Below, one piece after another: positions 1 through 9,757 of a stretch of 64,000 bases of DNA (its first letter is position 1; each line of letters begins with the position of its first letter). This DNA is from VAZQ01 sp963821505. Lineage in GTDB: Bacteria > Pseudomonadota > Alphaproteobacteria > Rhizobiales > Xanthobacteraceae. The notes below the pieces were generated by a model that had not been told where the DNA came from, searched no databases, and saw only the letters and a list, made by a program, of their open reading frames with translations. The stretch lies in NCBI GenBank assembly GCA_963821505.1, contig CAWGEH010000021.1, forward strand, positions 62,001 through 126,000, given 5' to 3'. A program made the position numbers and the translations under genes.

Positions 1-732
1 GTCGCGCGCGGAGAAGACACTTGGTTCTTCATCACGGTCGATTACGTGTTCGGGCATGCGCTGGAGCGCGACACCGCGAGTGTCGTCAGGGCCAGCGGCG
101 GGCAAGTCCTCGGCGCGGTCCGCGCGCCGATCAACACGCAGGACTTTTCTTCGTACCTGCTGCAGGCGCAAGCCTCCAAGGCCAAGGTCATTGGACTTGC
201 AAACACGGGCGGCGACATGCAGAACGCCATCAAGCAGGCGTCGGAGTTCGGGTTGCAGAAAGGCGGCCAGAAGCTGGCGGCCCTCCTGTTCGACGTCACC
301 GATGCCCGTAGCCTCGGCCTGCAGGCGGCGCAGAACATGATCGTCACCGCCGGCTTCTATTGGGACATGAACGAGGAGACTCGCGCATTCTCCCACCGCT
401 TCATGCAAAAGGCCAAGCACATGCCGACCATGTTCCAGGCCGGCGTCTATTCGGCGGTGATGCACTATCTCAACGCGATCGATGCGACCGGCACCGATGC
501 GGCCAGGACCGTAGTGGCCAAAATGAAGGCTACGCCGGTCAACGATTTCTTCGCCAAGAATGGCCGGATCCGCGAGGACGGCCGTATGGTGCATGACATG
601 TATCTGATGCAGTTGAAGTCGCCGGCCGAATCGACGGGACCGTGGGATGTCTACAAGCTGCTCGCCACCATTGCGGGCGACCAGGCGTTCCGGCCGCTGG
701 GAGCGGGCGGCTGCCCGCTGGTAAAGGGATAG
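1..732 (+). CDS. Branched-chain amino acid-type ABC transporter substrate-binding protein (3' part)
   Basis: The frame is open from the first base, so the 5' end lies outside the window; 243 codons are visible and the stop is TAG at 730-732. The protein resembles the second half of periplasmic binding proteins of the Leu/Ile/Val type (Peripla_BP_6 fold): a segment about a compound carried from place to place (VDYVFGHALE), then AKVIGLANTGGD and the late DFFAKNGRIREDGRMVHDMY stretch seen in this family. Such proteins capture amino acids, amides or aromatic acids in the periplasm for a LivHMGF-like ABC transporter. No transporter partner lies downstream, so the ligand cannot be inferred. A GTG at 46 could be mistaken for a start, but coding-like sequence continues upstream of it. 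Confidence 0.85.
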   Translation, partial: VARGEDTWFFITVDYVFGHALERDTASVVRASGGQVLGAVRAPINTQDFSSYLLQAQASKAKVIGLANTGGDMQNAIKQASEFGLQKGGQKLAALLFDVTDARSLGLQAAQNMIVTAGFYWDMNEETRAFSHRFMQKAKHMPTMFQAGVYSAVMHYLNAIDATGTDAARTVVAKMKATPVNDFFAKNGRIREDGRMVHDMYLMQLKSPAESTGPWDVYKLLATIAGDQAFRPLGAGGCPLVKG

Positions 733-1031
733 AACGGGGCAGAGGAGCGCGTGCTCGGCGGCCACTGTGGCAGGTCCGGTTGGCTTCAACCAAGACATGC
801 AGCGGGATTGTCAGGCACGCCGCGAAGTCGTGGGCGGAACGGCTCGAAAATGCTAGGCGACGACACCAGGCACAGCCGACAGGGCTTTCTCGCGGCGGCT
901 TTTGCGCGTCATGCGAGGAGCGCCGCCGAACCTGGTCTTGCTTCGAACCGAGGGAGGCGACCGCGAGGAAAAGCCAGTTTCAATGGCGGGAAAAAGTTCG
1001 ACGGCGATAAGCAACCGGACTTTGTTGCCCC

Positions 1032-4000
1032 ATGCAATGCTTGAACTGCCATGCGGATAATCCAGACAGCGGGCACTTCTGCACGCGGTGCGGCGCTGCA
1101 CTACCCGCCAAGTGCCTGCACTGCGAAGTGGTCAACTCTCCGGAGAGCAAATTTTGCGGCGGCTGCGGTGCGAGCCTGGAGGGAGCTGCGCGGACCGCCA
1201 ATGGCATCGTTGCGGCAATGCCGCCCGCCTTCGAGGAGAGCCCGAGCAGTTTCATTTCCGGCGGCGAGCGGCGACACCTTACCGTTCTCTTCTGCGACAT
1301 CGTTGGGTCGACCTCGCTTGCGAAGTCGCTCGATCCGGAAGATCTCAACGCCATCACGCGGCGCTATTACGACTGTTGCACCGACGCGATTCACCAGTTC
1401 GACGGCCTGGTCGCGAATTATATCGGCGACGGCGTCATGGCGCTGTTCGGATATCCGCGTGCCCACGAAGACGATGCCGAGCGGGCGATCCACGCCGCGT
1501 TGACCATCATCCGCGCGGTACGGCCGGCGAACAGCACGGACAAACTGAAGGTCAGGATCGGTATCGCCACCGGCCTGGTCGTCGTAGGCGAGGATGGTGC
1601 CCGACCGCTGACCAAGGAAAAGACCGTCGTAGGCGAGACGCCCAATCTCGCGGCCCATCTCCAGTCCGAGGCAGGGCCGAATCAGGTTCTCATTTCCGAC
1701 GCGACGCGGCGGCTCGTCGGCGACGTCTTCATGCTCGATGAACTCAAGCTCAGCCAACTCAAGAGCGCCATGGAGCCGGTGACGATCTGGCGGGTGATGG
1801 GCGAGAAGGAGGCAACGAGCCGTTTCGCCGCCCATGTCGTGAATCTCACGAGTTTCGTCGGCCGGGAGCAGGAGGTGGCGCTGCTGAACGATCGTTGGCA
1901 GCAGGCGATTCACGGTGAGGGACAAGTCGTCCTGCTTTCGGGAGAAGCGGGCATCGGCAAGTCGCGCATCGTCGAGACGTTCCGCCAGCTCGTCTCCGAG
2001 GAACCGCACATTACGATGTGCTATCAGTGCTCGCCTTACCACGTCGACAGCGCGCTGCACCCGATCATCGGGCAGATCGAGCATGCCGCTCATCTCGTTG
2101 CCGACGATCCCCCGCTGGCAAAGCTCCGCAAGCTCGAATTCCTCTTGAGCCGCGCGAGCACTCCGGTCGACGAGGTCCTTCCGCTTTTCGCCGCTTTGCT
2201 TTCGATTCCCACGGAGCACCGCTATCCGCCGCCGGAACCCGATCCACAGCGCCGGAAGGAGCGCACGCTGAACGCCCTCATCGATCAGCTGGCAAGCATG
2301 GCGGCCGGCGGGTCCGTTCTCATCATCCTCGAAGACGCGCACTGGGCCGATCCGACGACACTCGATCTCTTCGGCCGCGCCATCCTGCGGCTCCCGGAGA
2401 TGCCCGTCCTCCTGATCATGACCTGCCGGCCGGAGTTCAGGGCCCGCTGGATGGGCCATCCCCAGGTGACGGTGCTGGTTCTGAACCGGCTGGGACGCCG
2501 GCACTGCCGCGCCATCATCGAATCCATCGCGGACAAGAGCATGCCGCCCGAGGTCATCGACCAGATCATTGCCAAAACCGACGGTGTGCCGCTGTTCGTC
2601 GAGGAACTCACCAAGACCGTCCTCGAATCGGGCCTGTTGCAGGAGAAGGAGAGTGCCTGGCTGCTCACCGAGCCGCTTCCGGCGCTTGCCATTCCGGCCA
2701 CCCTGCAGGACTCGCTGATGGCGCGCCTCGATCGGCTGGCGTCGGTGAAGGAGGTGGCGCAGATCGGCGCTACGATCGGTCGCGAGTTCTCCTATTCCGT
2801 ACTGGCAGCGGTGTCCGCGATGCCCGAAAGGGAACTCAAGGATGCATTGACCAAACTCGCCGGTGCCGAGCTCATTTTTCCCCATGGCGCACCGCCCGCG
2901 GCGAGTTACGTCTTCAAGCACGCGCTGGTGCGCGACGCCGCCTACGAGACCCTGCTGCGGACCAAACGGCACCAGCTTCACGGCCGGATCGCGGAGGTTC
3001 TGCAAGAACGTTTCCCTGATACGGCGGAGACGCAACCTGAAATCGTCGCCCACCACTATACCCACGCGGGTCTGAGCGAAGTCGCAGTGCAATGGTGGCG
3101 CAAGGCGGGCGACCTGGCCATCAAGCGCTCGGCCAATCGCGAGGCCGTGGGCCATCTCGGTCGCGCCATCGAGCTCCTCCGGCTGTTGCCGGAAACTGCG
3201 GAGCGAGACGCGGGCGAACTCGAGCTGCGCATCAAATTGAGCGGTCCCTTGATTGCGACCGGCGGCTACGTCACGTCGGAATTGTCCGAGAACTATGCCC
3301 GCGCCTGGGAGCTCTGCACGCGGCTCGGCGAGAGCAAGCACGCGTTTCCCGTGATGTACGGCCAGTGGGTGATACCCTATGTGCGGGGCGACATGGCGGC
3401 GGCGCTCAAGAACTCCGAGCGGTTCCTGCACGAAGCCGAGCGGCAAGACGATGTCGGGCTGCTGATGATGGGGCACCGGATCCACGGCTCGTCGTTGGTC
3501 TGGCGGGGCGACACCGTGCAGGGCAGCGAACATCTCCAGCGCGCCCTGTCCATGTATCGCCCCGAGCACGACCAGCTCGCTTACGTGTTCAGCCAGCATC
3601 CGCGCACGGCGGCGCTGGCGCACCTCTGCCTCGCCCTCCAGCATCTCGGCCGCCTCGATGCGGCCATTGCCGCCGGCTGGGAGGCCATCACCGAGGCGAA
3701 GCGGATCGAGCATTTCAATTCGATTGCGTATTCCCTGTGCTTCGTCAGCCTGCTCATCATGCTGCGCCGGGACGTCGGAACGCTCAAACGCACGGCCGGC
3801 GAACTCCTCAAGCTGGCCGAACAGAACAACGCGACCTATTGGGCGCTCTGGGCCAGGCCGATGCTGGGCTGGATCAAGGCCCAGGAGGGAAACATCGATG
3901 CCGGCATTCAAGAGATGCACCAAAGCACGGCGGCACTGCAGGAGCAGGGCGCCAACCTCTGGGTGCCGCAAACCCTGCTGCTCGAGGCTGAAATTCTCGG

Positions 4001-4364
4001 CCGCGCGGGCCACTGCCAGAATGCCTACCGGCTCCTCGACGAGGCTCAGGCACTGATCGAGCCCCTTGACCAGCGCTTCTACGAGGCCGAGCTGCATCGC
4101 GTCCGCGGCATGGTCATGCTCGCCGAGGATCGTGACTTCGACGCCGTAGCGGCCAATCTTGATCGTGCGGCCGAAGTCGCACGCCGTCAGAGCTCCCGTT
4201 TCCTGGAATTGCGCGCGACCACTAGCAAGGCACGGCTGTGCCTCAAGCATGGTCGGCGCGAGCCTGCACGCGATCTCCTGGCGCCCGTCTACAGCTCCTT
4301 CTCCGAGGGCCTGGACACGGCAGATTTGGTCGAAGCTCGTGCGCTTCTGAATGAACTGGCGTGA
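1032..4364 (+). CDS. Zinc-ribbon / class III nucleotide cyclase / AAA ATPase / TPR signalling protein
   Basis: A 1110-residue multidomain protein. Residues 1-50 hold eight cysteines in CxxC pairs (C3/C6, C17/C20, C28/C31, C42/C45), a double zinc ribbon. Residues about 78-255 form a class III adenylate/guanylate cyclase domain with the two metal-binding aspartates visible (D89 in FCDIVGST, D133 in IGDGVMALFG). Residues about 275-480 form a predicted AAA ATPase with a Walker A motif (SGEAGIGKSR, K310) and a Walker B-like LIILEDAHWAD. The C-terminal 500 residues are helical and TPR-like. This architecture is common in rhizobia and mycobacteria; the input signal is usually unknown. It stands alone, about 300 bases after the preceding gene and 112 bases before the LodA-like cassette. 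Cyclase activity is inferred, not shown. Confidence 0.9.
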   Translation: MQCLNCHADNPDSGHFCTRCGAALPAKCLHCEVVNSPESKFCGGCGASLEGAARTANGIVAAMPPAFEESPSSFISGGERRHLTVLFCDIVGSTSLAKSLDPEDLNAITRRYYDCCTDAIHQFDGLVANYIGDGVMALFGYPRAHEDDAERAIHAALTIIRAVRPANSTDKLKVRIGIATGLVVVGEDGARPLTKEKTVVGETPNLAAHLQSEAGPNQVLISDATRRLVGDVFMLDELKLSQLKSAMEPVTIWRVMGEKEATSRFAAHVVNLTSFVGREQEVALLNDRWQQAIHGEGQVVLLSGEAGIGKSRIVETFRQLVSEEPHITMCYQCSPYHVDSALHPIIGQIEHAAHLVADDPPLAKLRKLEFLLSRASTPVDEVLPLFAALLSIPTEHRYPPPEPDPQRRKERTLNALIDQLASMAAGGSVLIILEDAHWADPTTLDLFGRAILRLPEMPVLLIMTCRPEFRARWMGHPQVTVLVLNRLGRRHCRAIIESIADKSMPPEVIDQIIAKTDGVPLFVEELTKTVLESGLLQEKESAWLLTEPLPALAIPATLQDSLMARLDRLASVKEVAQIGATIGREFSYSVLAAVSAMPERELKDALTKLAGAELIFPHGAPPAASYVFKHALVRDAAYETLLRTKRHQLHGRIAEVLQERFPDTAETQPEIVAHHYTHAGLSEVAVQWWRKAGDLAIKRSANREAVGHLGRAIELLRLLPETAERDAGELELRIKLSGPLIATGGYVTSELSENYARAWELCTRLGESKHAFPVMYGQWVIPYVRGDMAAALKNSERFLHEAERQDDVGLLMMGHRIHGSSLVWRGDTVQGSEHLQRALSMYRPEHDQLAYVFSQHPRTAALAHLCLALQHLGRLDAAIAAGWEAITEAKRIEHFNSIAYSLCFVSLLIMLRRDVGTLKRTAGELLKLAEQNNATYWALWARPMLGWIKAQEGNIDAGIQEMHQSTAALQEQGANLWVPQTLLLEAEILGRAGHCQNAYRLLDEAQALIEPLDQRFYEAELHRVRGMVMLAEDRDFDAVAANLDRAAEVARRQSSRFLELRATTSKARLCLKHGRREPARDLLAPVYSSFSEGLDTADLVEARALLNELA

Positions 4365-4475
4365 AGTTGCGTGTGCGGCTAGATCACATGCTAGGTGACA
4401 GGCTACCGTAATCTTGCTATCCTGGGTTGTTATAAAGCAACAAACCTACCGGAGCGAGCTGGATCGGGGGGCGCC

Positions 4476-6125
4476 ATGGCGGTTGCAGTACAGAGCATCT
4501 ATTTCAGGCCGCCACTCGCCATTGCGCGGGTCGGCGGCAGCGACATCCCGCTCGACAGCTTCCTCTGGGATAGTGATCCTACTATCCGCGGCGCGCATCG
4601 GACGGTGATCCGTCCTGCAGTTTCACTCGAAGTGCTGACGGACGGATCGCTGCGACCCTATCAGCCGGCTGCAATCCAGTTTCGCGATCGCGGTTTGCTG
4701 CGCCCGGTAGCGCCATTCTTCGAACTTTGGGTGAAGTTGCAGAACGGCGATTCCAGGCCGCTCACGTTACCGCTGTTGGAGCGACTTGGCGGGTCACTGG
4801 ATGGCATCGCGTACAGCGTCACGGTTGCAAACCGCAAGGCGCAGCGGCGGACGGGGTCCGCAGCCTGCTCGTACATCGCTCGTGCAACCGTCGCCGGCAG
4901 CGACCATGAACGAAAGCCGCTCCTGGCGTTCAGCCCTCACACATCGGGGGAGGAGCCGCTGGTCTTCAAAGACCATCCGATTCCTCTCGGGCTTTTCCAG
5001 GCGATCAAGCCCATTCGCCGCGTGACCACGGATGTCGACTTGTCGATTTTGCGCGTGCGGTTCACCCCCGGCAGCGGCCAGGTGTACGGTCCGCCGACGG
5101 CCATTGCCGGCCCCGCCTCGCCGCTGCCGCCGGGCGACGCGCTGCCTCCGGTGACGCTCGGCGGCCCGCTGCACGAGATCGTGCCGGAGGCCAATCGCAT
5201 CCTCAATCCCAACACGCCATGGTCGTCGTACATCGCATCGGACCAGGGCATCGACCCCCTTCCCTACGACAGCTATGACGGAGCCAATGTCGGAAACACA
5301 CGCTCCTGGGGCGTCGTGGACGACACCTGTGACGGGATCATCGAAGCCCGCGTCGTGATCGGCGACCAGCGCTGCATCGCGACCGCGCGGATTTTTTCGG
5401 CGTGCCCCGACTTCGCGCCGGACCGGCGGCCGTTCTTTTCGATCGCCGACGACCTCGCCGATCGCGACCTCGACCCGGTCGAGGTGGACGACGAGCTGGA
5501 GGACAGCGAGGCCGAGATTGCCGACCTGTTCGCGCGGGCCTTCGAGACGGCCTCGAACTACAACCTCGATGCCATGCGCGAACGCGCGCTGGCCGAAAAC
5601 ACGTCCGAAGGGTCGGAGAATCTTGCCAAACTGCCTCAAATCGACGACCGCTCGATGACGGCCGCCGACAAGGGATATGCCGACCGGACGTCCGACTTGT
5701 TCCCATATCCGCCGTCCAAGGACAGTATCCCGCAATTCAGGCTGCCCTACACCGCCGCCGCACAGTACGCGCATGCGGCGTTGTGCGATGTGGAGACGCT
5801 CATCGACGTGCTCCGCTCGCGTGGCGACCTGGTGAAAAACCTGATCCGCCCGCCGTTCGGCCGTTTCGCGCAACTGCGCAAGAAGCCCGGTTCCGCTCCC
5901 AACGCCGAATTTCGTGACGCCCGCGTCGATCGCGACACGATGCACGACATGCGCATGCCGCCCTATATGCGCGACTCCGACCTCAATCCGCTGTCAATCA
6001 CCTTCCGGCAATACCACGCGCTGATACGATACATCGAAAATCTCAGGAGCGCGCCGGAGAGTCCGATCACGCGCAAGATCACGGAAATGATGGCGCGGAT
6101 GCACAAGCCGCGACATGACGTCTAA
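4476..6125 (+). CDS. LodA-like N-terminal-half protein (candidate quinone-cofactor protein subunit)
   Basis: A 549-residue protein. The start at ATG 4476 follows a G-rich Shine-Dalgarno (GGATCGGGGGG); an in-frame GTG at 4395 has no such site. The beginning (IYFRPPLAIARVGGS, later LLRPVAPFFELW) resembles the N-terminal domain of LodA/GoxA amino acid oxidases, which use cysteine tryptophylquinone. The middle has SWGVVDDTCDGIIEARV followed by CPDFAPDRRPF, similar to the DDTSDG...PPDFAP region of that family. The C-terminal catalytic half of LodA is not in this protein; a matching region begins in the next gene. Asp/Glu-rich residues occur at about 320-345. No signal peptide is evident. Family placement is from memory of motifs, not from a search. 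Function as an oxidase subunit is inference. Confidence 0.7.
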   Translation: MAVAVQSIYFRPPLAIARVGGSDIPLDSFLWDSDPTIRGAHRTVIRPAVSLEVLTDGSLRPYQPAAIQFRDRGLLRPVAPFFELWVKLQNGDSRPLTLPLLERLGGSLDGIAYSVTVANRKAQRRTGSAACSYIARATVAGSDHERKPLLAFSPHTSGEEPLVFKDHPIPLGLFQAIKPIRRVTTDVDLSILRVRFTPGSGQVYGPPTAIAGPASPLPPGDALPPVTLGGPLHEIVPEANRILNPNTPWSSYIASDQGIDPLPYDSYDGANVGNTRSWGVVDDTCDGIIEARVVIGDQRCIATARIFSACPDFAPDRRPFFSIADDLADRDLDPVEVDDELEDSEAEIADLFARAFETASNYNLDAMRERALAENTSEGSENLAKLPQIDDRSMTAADKGYADRTSDLFPYPPSKDSIPQFRLPYTAAAQYAHAALCDVETLIDVLRSRGDLVKNLIRPPFGRFAQLRKKPGSAPNAEFRDARVDRDTMHDMRMPPYMRDSDLNPLSITFRQYHALIRYIENLRSAPESPITRKITEMMARMHKPRHDV

Positions 6126-6162
6126 CAGCGAAATCGCTTCACGTTAAATCGCGATTTCGCTG
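6126..6162 (+). terminator. 12-bp perfect inverted repeat between the two LodA-like genes
   Basis: Bases 6126-6137 (CAGCGAAATCGC) are exactly complementary to 6151-6162 (GCGATTTCGCTG), with a 13-base loop. The hairpin begins directly after the upstream stop codon and is followed by TCAGCCTTTT. It could be an attenuating or partial Rho-independent terminator, an RNA stability element, or a protein-binding palindrome. It separates the first gene of the cassette from the following three. Confidence 0.55.
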
Positions 6163-6241
6163 TCAGCCTTTTGCTTGGTCGCATGTCCGAAAGTCAGCGA
6201 CTTTTCGGGATCAGGTTCTGGGAACATTGGGAGGCTTGCCC

Positions 6242-8347
6242 ATGCGGCAGGGGTCGAAGGGAAAGTCGAAGGGAAAGAAGCGCGCGGCGGCACGCAAGAC
6301 CAAGCGTGCGGCAGGCGTGACCTCGCGAGAATCCGGCGAGGGAGCGCGCGTTCGCCGCCGTCTCGTCGGTGTGCTGCGACTGCGCGTCGAGGCCCTGCGC
6401 AAGGAGAAGGAGAGGAAGGAGCGACAACGGGCGCGAAAGATTTTTCCCCGCAATCTGACGGCACAGGCGGCCTATCTGGTCGACGGCAATCCGGTGATCA
6501 GCCGGCCCGAGGATTCGGTCGCCAATTGCTTTCCCGGCCTCGAGGCCGACGTTCGCAACCTGGACCGTCGCTTTTTCCCCGGCCTTGTCTTCGAGTTCGG
6601 TTCCGAGGGCGTGAAGCTCGCCTATGTCGATGCAATGCAGGATCCCGACCTGAGAGCGGACGGTGACGTGGCCAAAAAGCTCTACCAGCAGCTCACGGAC
6701 GACGACATCACGAACGAACTCTCGGACGGGGATTGGTACGTGGAGTGGATCGAACAGAAGAAGAAGCGGATCGAAATGTATTGGGGGCGCAACCAACCCT
6801 TGGAGGATGTGACCGCGTGGCGGATCGTCCGTAGCCTGGAACGCGGGCCGGTGACCATCGGCCTGAAGCTGCGGGAGGACACGGCGAAAAAGAAGGGCAA
6901 GAAGCGGGACAAGGGCCGGACATCCTTCACATTCAAAGGATGGCGCCGCGTTTTCACCGATCCGGAGACTGGCGTCATCAACCTCGCCTACCAGCCTGGA
7001 GAACTGGGGCAGGGACTATGTTCGCCCTGGCAACACGATTTTCGCGACTGCCAATGCTTCTACTGGGCGGCCAATCATCCCGACGTCGTTCTCGGCGAGT
7101 TGTACCCCGGCGAGTCCTTGCTGCCAGAAAACGATCTCGATCTCCCAGCCCCGACCGACGGAGAGGACCCTCCGGCGCATGGCGAGAGAATTCTCGCCAG
7201 CATTCCGCTCGACTGGATGCGCGCCGACCGTTCGCGCGCCATGGCGGCGGAGGCCCTGGAGAGCATTGCGAAGAATCGGCCCTACCAGTTCGACCATTTC
7301 AAGATCAACAGCGCGTGGCAGGAACTGAACGTCGTCGTCGACGGCAGGGAGATCGGCGGCCTGTACGTTCCGCCGAGCATCGATAGCGCCAACCCGTTTG
7401 CCTCGACCGCGGAGTTGGCCAGGCAGCTGCGCGAAAATCTCGCGCCATTGGAGCTGACGCTCATATTCGAATATCTCTACGCGCGCCTCTCCCTGGTCGA
7501 TGAAGACGAGGCGCAGGCGATCCCCTTGCTCAGCGGCGCAGTGCGGCTGGCGCGCGACCGGCTCATGCTGGTTGTCGCGAGCGAGATGCAGCACCTGCGC
7601 TGGGTCAACCAGCTGCTGTGGGACCTTTTTCAGGACAACAAGATTCCCAGCTACGAGCCCGTGCTCACCGTCACCGACAAGGTTCCCACCAGCCCGGCCG
7701 CGTCGGCCCCGCCGCGGCTGTCGCCGCTCGCTCAGCTGACGGAAGACCAGGCGGACACCAAGAGGGCTGGGACCGTAAAGGACATCGAGCGCTTCACCGA
7801 TATGGAGCGGCTGAGCGGCTCGGGCGCGCGCCGGACCCGTTCGGCGCAGCTGCGTCCCCTCACCAAGGACGCCATCGACGAGTTCATCGCCGTCGAGCAT
7901 CCCAGCGGCTACATCGATGGCGCCTATGCACAGGTCATCGCCACTCTCAGGCAGGGCCAATTCGACAAGAAGAGCATGCCCGAGCTCGCGATGCGCATCG
8001 CCAATGACGGCGGACAGCATGAAATTCGCTTCCTCGAGATCAAGGCTGCACTCTCGACCTTCTTTCCCGAGAACCCAGCCGACCCGCCCGTCTATCTGCG
8101 CCCCTTGATCGAGGCGAAGACGCCTGAGGCCCGGAGAACCGCCGAGCCGGCCCGCAAGCTCCTTGAAACGATCAAGGAAAACCTCGTGGCCGCTTATGCC
8201 CGCTCCGGCAACAACGAGATCGAGCTCAGCGGAAAGTACATCGCCAACGCGCGTACGGCGATGACCGAGCTGCTCGAGCTGGGCGAGACGCTCGCAAAGA
8301 AGGGCATCGGCATTCCCTTCTTCCACTTCTGGAAATCTTTGCCGTGA
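6242..8347 (+). CDS. LodA-like C-terminal region fused to a VioB-type ferritin-like domain
   Basis: A 701-residue protein. ATG 6242 is preferred because GGGAGG at 6229-6234 sits seven bases upstream; the frame also opens at TTG 6227. Residues 1-70 are very rich in Lys and Arg. N95-C96-F-P-G-L-E, then residues 256-281 (GQGLCSPWQHDF, with C260, W263, C270, C272, W275 and an NHPD end) resemble the PWQ-ADF...WWPAQRPD region of LodA-family oxidases, so these Cys and Trp residues are candidates for a crosslinked quinone cofactor. Residues about 395-460 match the ferritin-like domain of VioB/RebD-type proteins (EYLYARLS, then EMQHLRW); a later QHEIRFLE may be another metal-ligand helix. The gene overlaps the radical SAM gene by four bases (GTGA), indicating translational coupling. 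The overall function is unknown. Confidence 0.7.
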   Translation: MRQGSKGKSKGKKRAAARKTKRAAGVTSRESGEGARVRRRLVGVLRLRVEALRKEKERKERQRARKIFPRNLTAQAAYLVDGNPVISRPEDSVANCFPGLEADVRNLDRRFFPGLVFEFGSEGVKLAYVDAMQDPDLRADGDVAKKLYQQLTDDDITNELSDGDWYVEWIEQKKKRIEMYWGRNQPLEDVTAWRIVRSLERGPVTIGLKLREDTAKKKGKKRDKGRTSFTFKGWRRVFTDPETGVINLAYQPGELGQGLCSPWQHDFRDCQCFYWAANHPDVVLGELYPGESLLPENDLDLPAPTDGEDPPAHGERILASIPLDWMRADRSRAMAAEALESIAKNRPYQFDHFKINSAWQELNVVVDGREIGGLYVPPSIDSANPFASTAELARQLRENLAPLELTLIFEYLYARLSLVDEDEAQAIPLLSGAVRLARDRLMLVVASEMQHLRWVNQLLWDLFQDNKIPSYEPVLTVTDKVPTSPAASAPPRLSPLAQLTEDQADTKRAGTVKDIERFTDMERLSGSGARRTRSAQLRPLTKDAIDEFIAVEHPSGYIDGAYAQVIATLRQGQFDKKSMPELAMRIANDGGQHEIRFLEIKAALSTFFPENPADPPVYLRPLIEAKTPEARRTAEPARKLLETIKENLVAAYARSGNNEIELSGKYIANARTAMTELLELGETLAKKGIGIPFFHFWKSLP

Positions 8348-9753
8348 CCACCGCTCGCGAGGCCATCTCAGAAGGCCGCCCGGCGTCGGCCCTCCTGCCG
8401 CCGGGGGAGCGAGATTTCCACTTATTGCACACCGAAGACGGCCCGCATCTCCTGCTCGTCGACGGTTCACAACTGTTCAAGATCGACGAGGATCTGCGCC
8501 GACGGCTCCTGGCGGCTGCGGCGGCTGACGGCGGCGAGACGATCGGCGCCGTGCTCGCCGAGCACGGCCTCGGCCGCAAGCGGTTCATTGGCGACGAGCC
8601 GCTCGCGGATCCCCCGTTGCGGGCGCTGTCGCTGGCGGTGGCGGAGCGCTGCAATCTCGGTTGCACCTATTGCTACGCCGAGGGCGGCAGCTTCGGCGGG
8701 GCGGCGCGCGACATGCCGTGGGAGGTCGCGGCAGCTTCCGTTCAGCGCCTGTTCGCGCAAGCCAAGCGGGGCGAGCGGGTCACGCTCGCGTTTCTCGGCG
8801 GCGAGCCGCTGATCAATCGCGCCCTGATCCGACGTGCGACCGAACTCGCCGCCGGCATCGCCGGCGAACGAGGCGTCCCGATCGGATTCTCGATCACGAC
8901 CAACGGCACGCTGTTGCGTCCGGACGATGCCGAGTTCTTCGAACGTTACGGCTTCGCCGTCACGATCAGCCTCGACGGCGTCGGTGACGTTCATGACCGG
9001 TTGCGCCCCACCAAGGGAGGCCGCGGCAGTTACGATCGTGTGATCGCCAACGTGCGGCCGCTGCTGGCGCGCCAACGGCGCATGCAAGTGTCGGCGCGCG
9101 TGACGGTCACGCCGGCCAACCTCGGCCTGCGCGCGACCCTCGATCATTTCATCGCTCTCGGTTTCCACTCGGTCGGCTTTTCGCCCATGCTGAGCGCGCC
9201 GGCCCGGCGCGGCGAGATGCAGGCGCCCGACCTCGACGTTCTGCTCGCTGAGATGATCGCTTGCGGGCGCGAGTTCGAGCGCCGGGTCGCGGCATGCGAA
9301 ACCTATCCGTTCGCCAATATGATGACGGCGCTGCAGGAGATTCACCGCGGCACCCACCGGCCCTATCCCTGCGGCGCGGGCGCGGGCTATTTCGGCGTCT
9401 CGGCCTCCGGCGGACTGTTCGCGTGCCATCGTTTCGTGGAGGACAAAGCAGGCGCCATGGGGGATATCGGCGAAGGCGTCGATCGCGAGCGGCAACGCCG
9501 CTGGCTGGCCGAACGCATGGTGGACCGGCAGGAACCCTGCCGCAGCTGCTGGGCACGCTATCTCTGCGGCGGCGGCTGCCACTACGAAGTGATTTATCGC
9601 GGCCGGCCGGCGTGCGATTACATCCGCGGCTGGCTCGACTACGCGCTCGGAGCCTATGTGAGGCTGTCGGCGCAGCGGCCGGACTGGTTCTCGCGCCCCG
9701 TCTCCGGCGCCAATCGATCTGCCGGCGAGGCAGGCGCGGCCGACATCCGATAG
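8344..9753 (+). CDS. SPASM-domain radical SAM peptide/protein maturase (QhpD-like)
   Basis: A 469-residue radical SAM enzyme starting at GTG 8344 inside the previous stop codon. The [4Fe-4S] motif CxxxCxxC is C103, C107, C110 (CNLGCTYC), followed by GGEPL and the SITTNGT and SLDG motifs of the barrel. The C-terminal SPASM domain shows seven cysteines (C343, C361, C399, C402, C408, C412, C424), enough for two auxiliary clusters. The N-terminal 90 residues look like the small domain of peptide-modifying members. Family members modify ribosomal peptides or proteins, for example thioether formation by QhpD in quinohemoprotein amine dehydrogenase. The likely substrate here is one of the two upstream LodA-like proteins, because no small precursor peptide is visible nearby; that is inference. 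Confidence 0.92.
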   Translation: MTTAREAISEGRPASALLPPGERDFHLLHTEDGPHLLLVDGSQLFKIDEDLRRRLLAAAAADGGETIGAVLAEHGLGRKRFIGDEPLADPPLRALSLAVAERCNLGCTYCYAEGGSFGGAARDMPWEVAAASVQRLFAQAKRGERVTLAFLGGEPLINRALIRRATELAAGIAGERGVPIGFSITTNGTLLRPDDAEFFERYGFAVTISLDGVGDVHDRLRPTKGGRGSYDRVIANVRPLLARQRRMQVSARVTVTPANLGLRATLDHFIALGFHSVGFSPMLSAPARRGEMQAPDLDVLLAEMIACGREFERRVAACETYPFANMMTALQEIHRGTHRPYPCGAGAGYFGVSASGGLFACHRFVEDKAGAMGDIGEGVDRERQRRWLAERMVDRQEPCRSCWARYLCGGGCHYEVIYRGRPACDYIRGWLDYALGAYVRLSAQRPDWFSRPVSGANRSAGEAGAADIR

Positions 9754-9757
9754 GGCC

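Noticed and set aside
1101..4250. 1049-codon antisense open frame
   Set aside because: It lies entirely opposite the cyclase/ATPase gene and its translation has no recognisable domain; high GC makes long antisense frames common.
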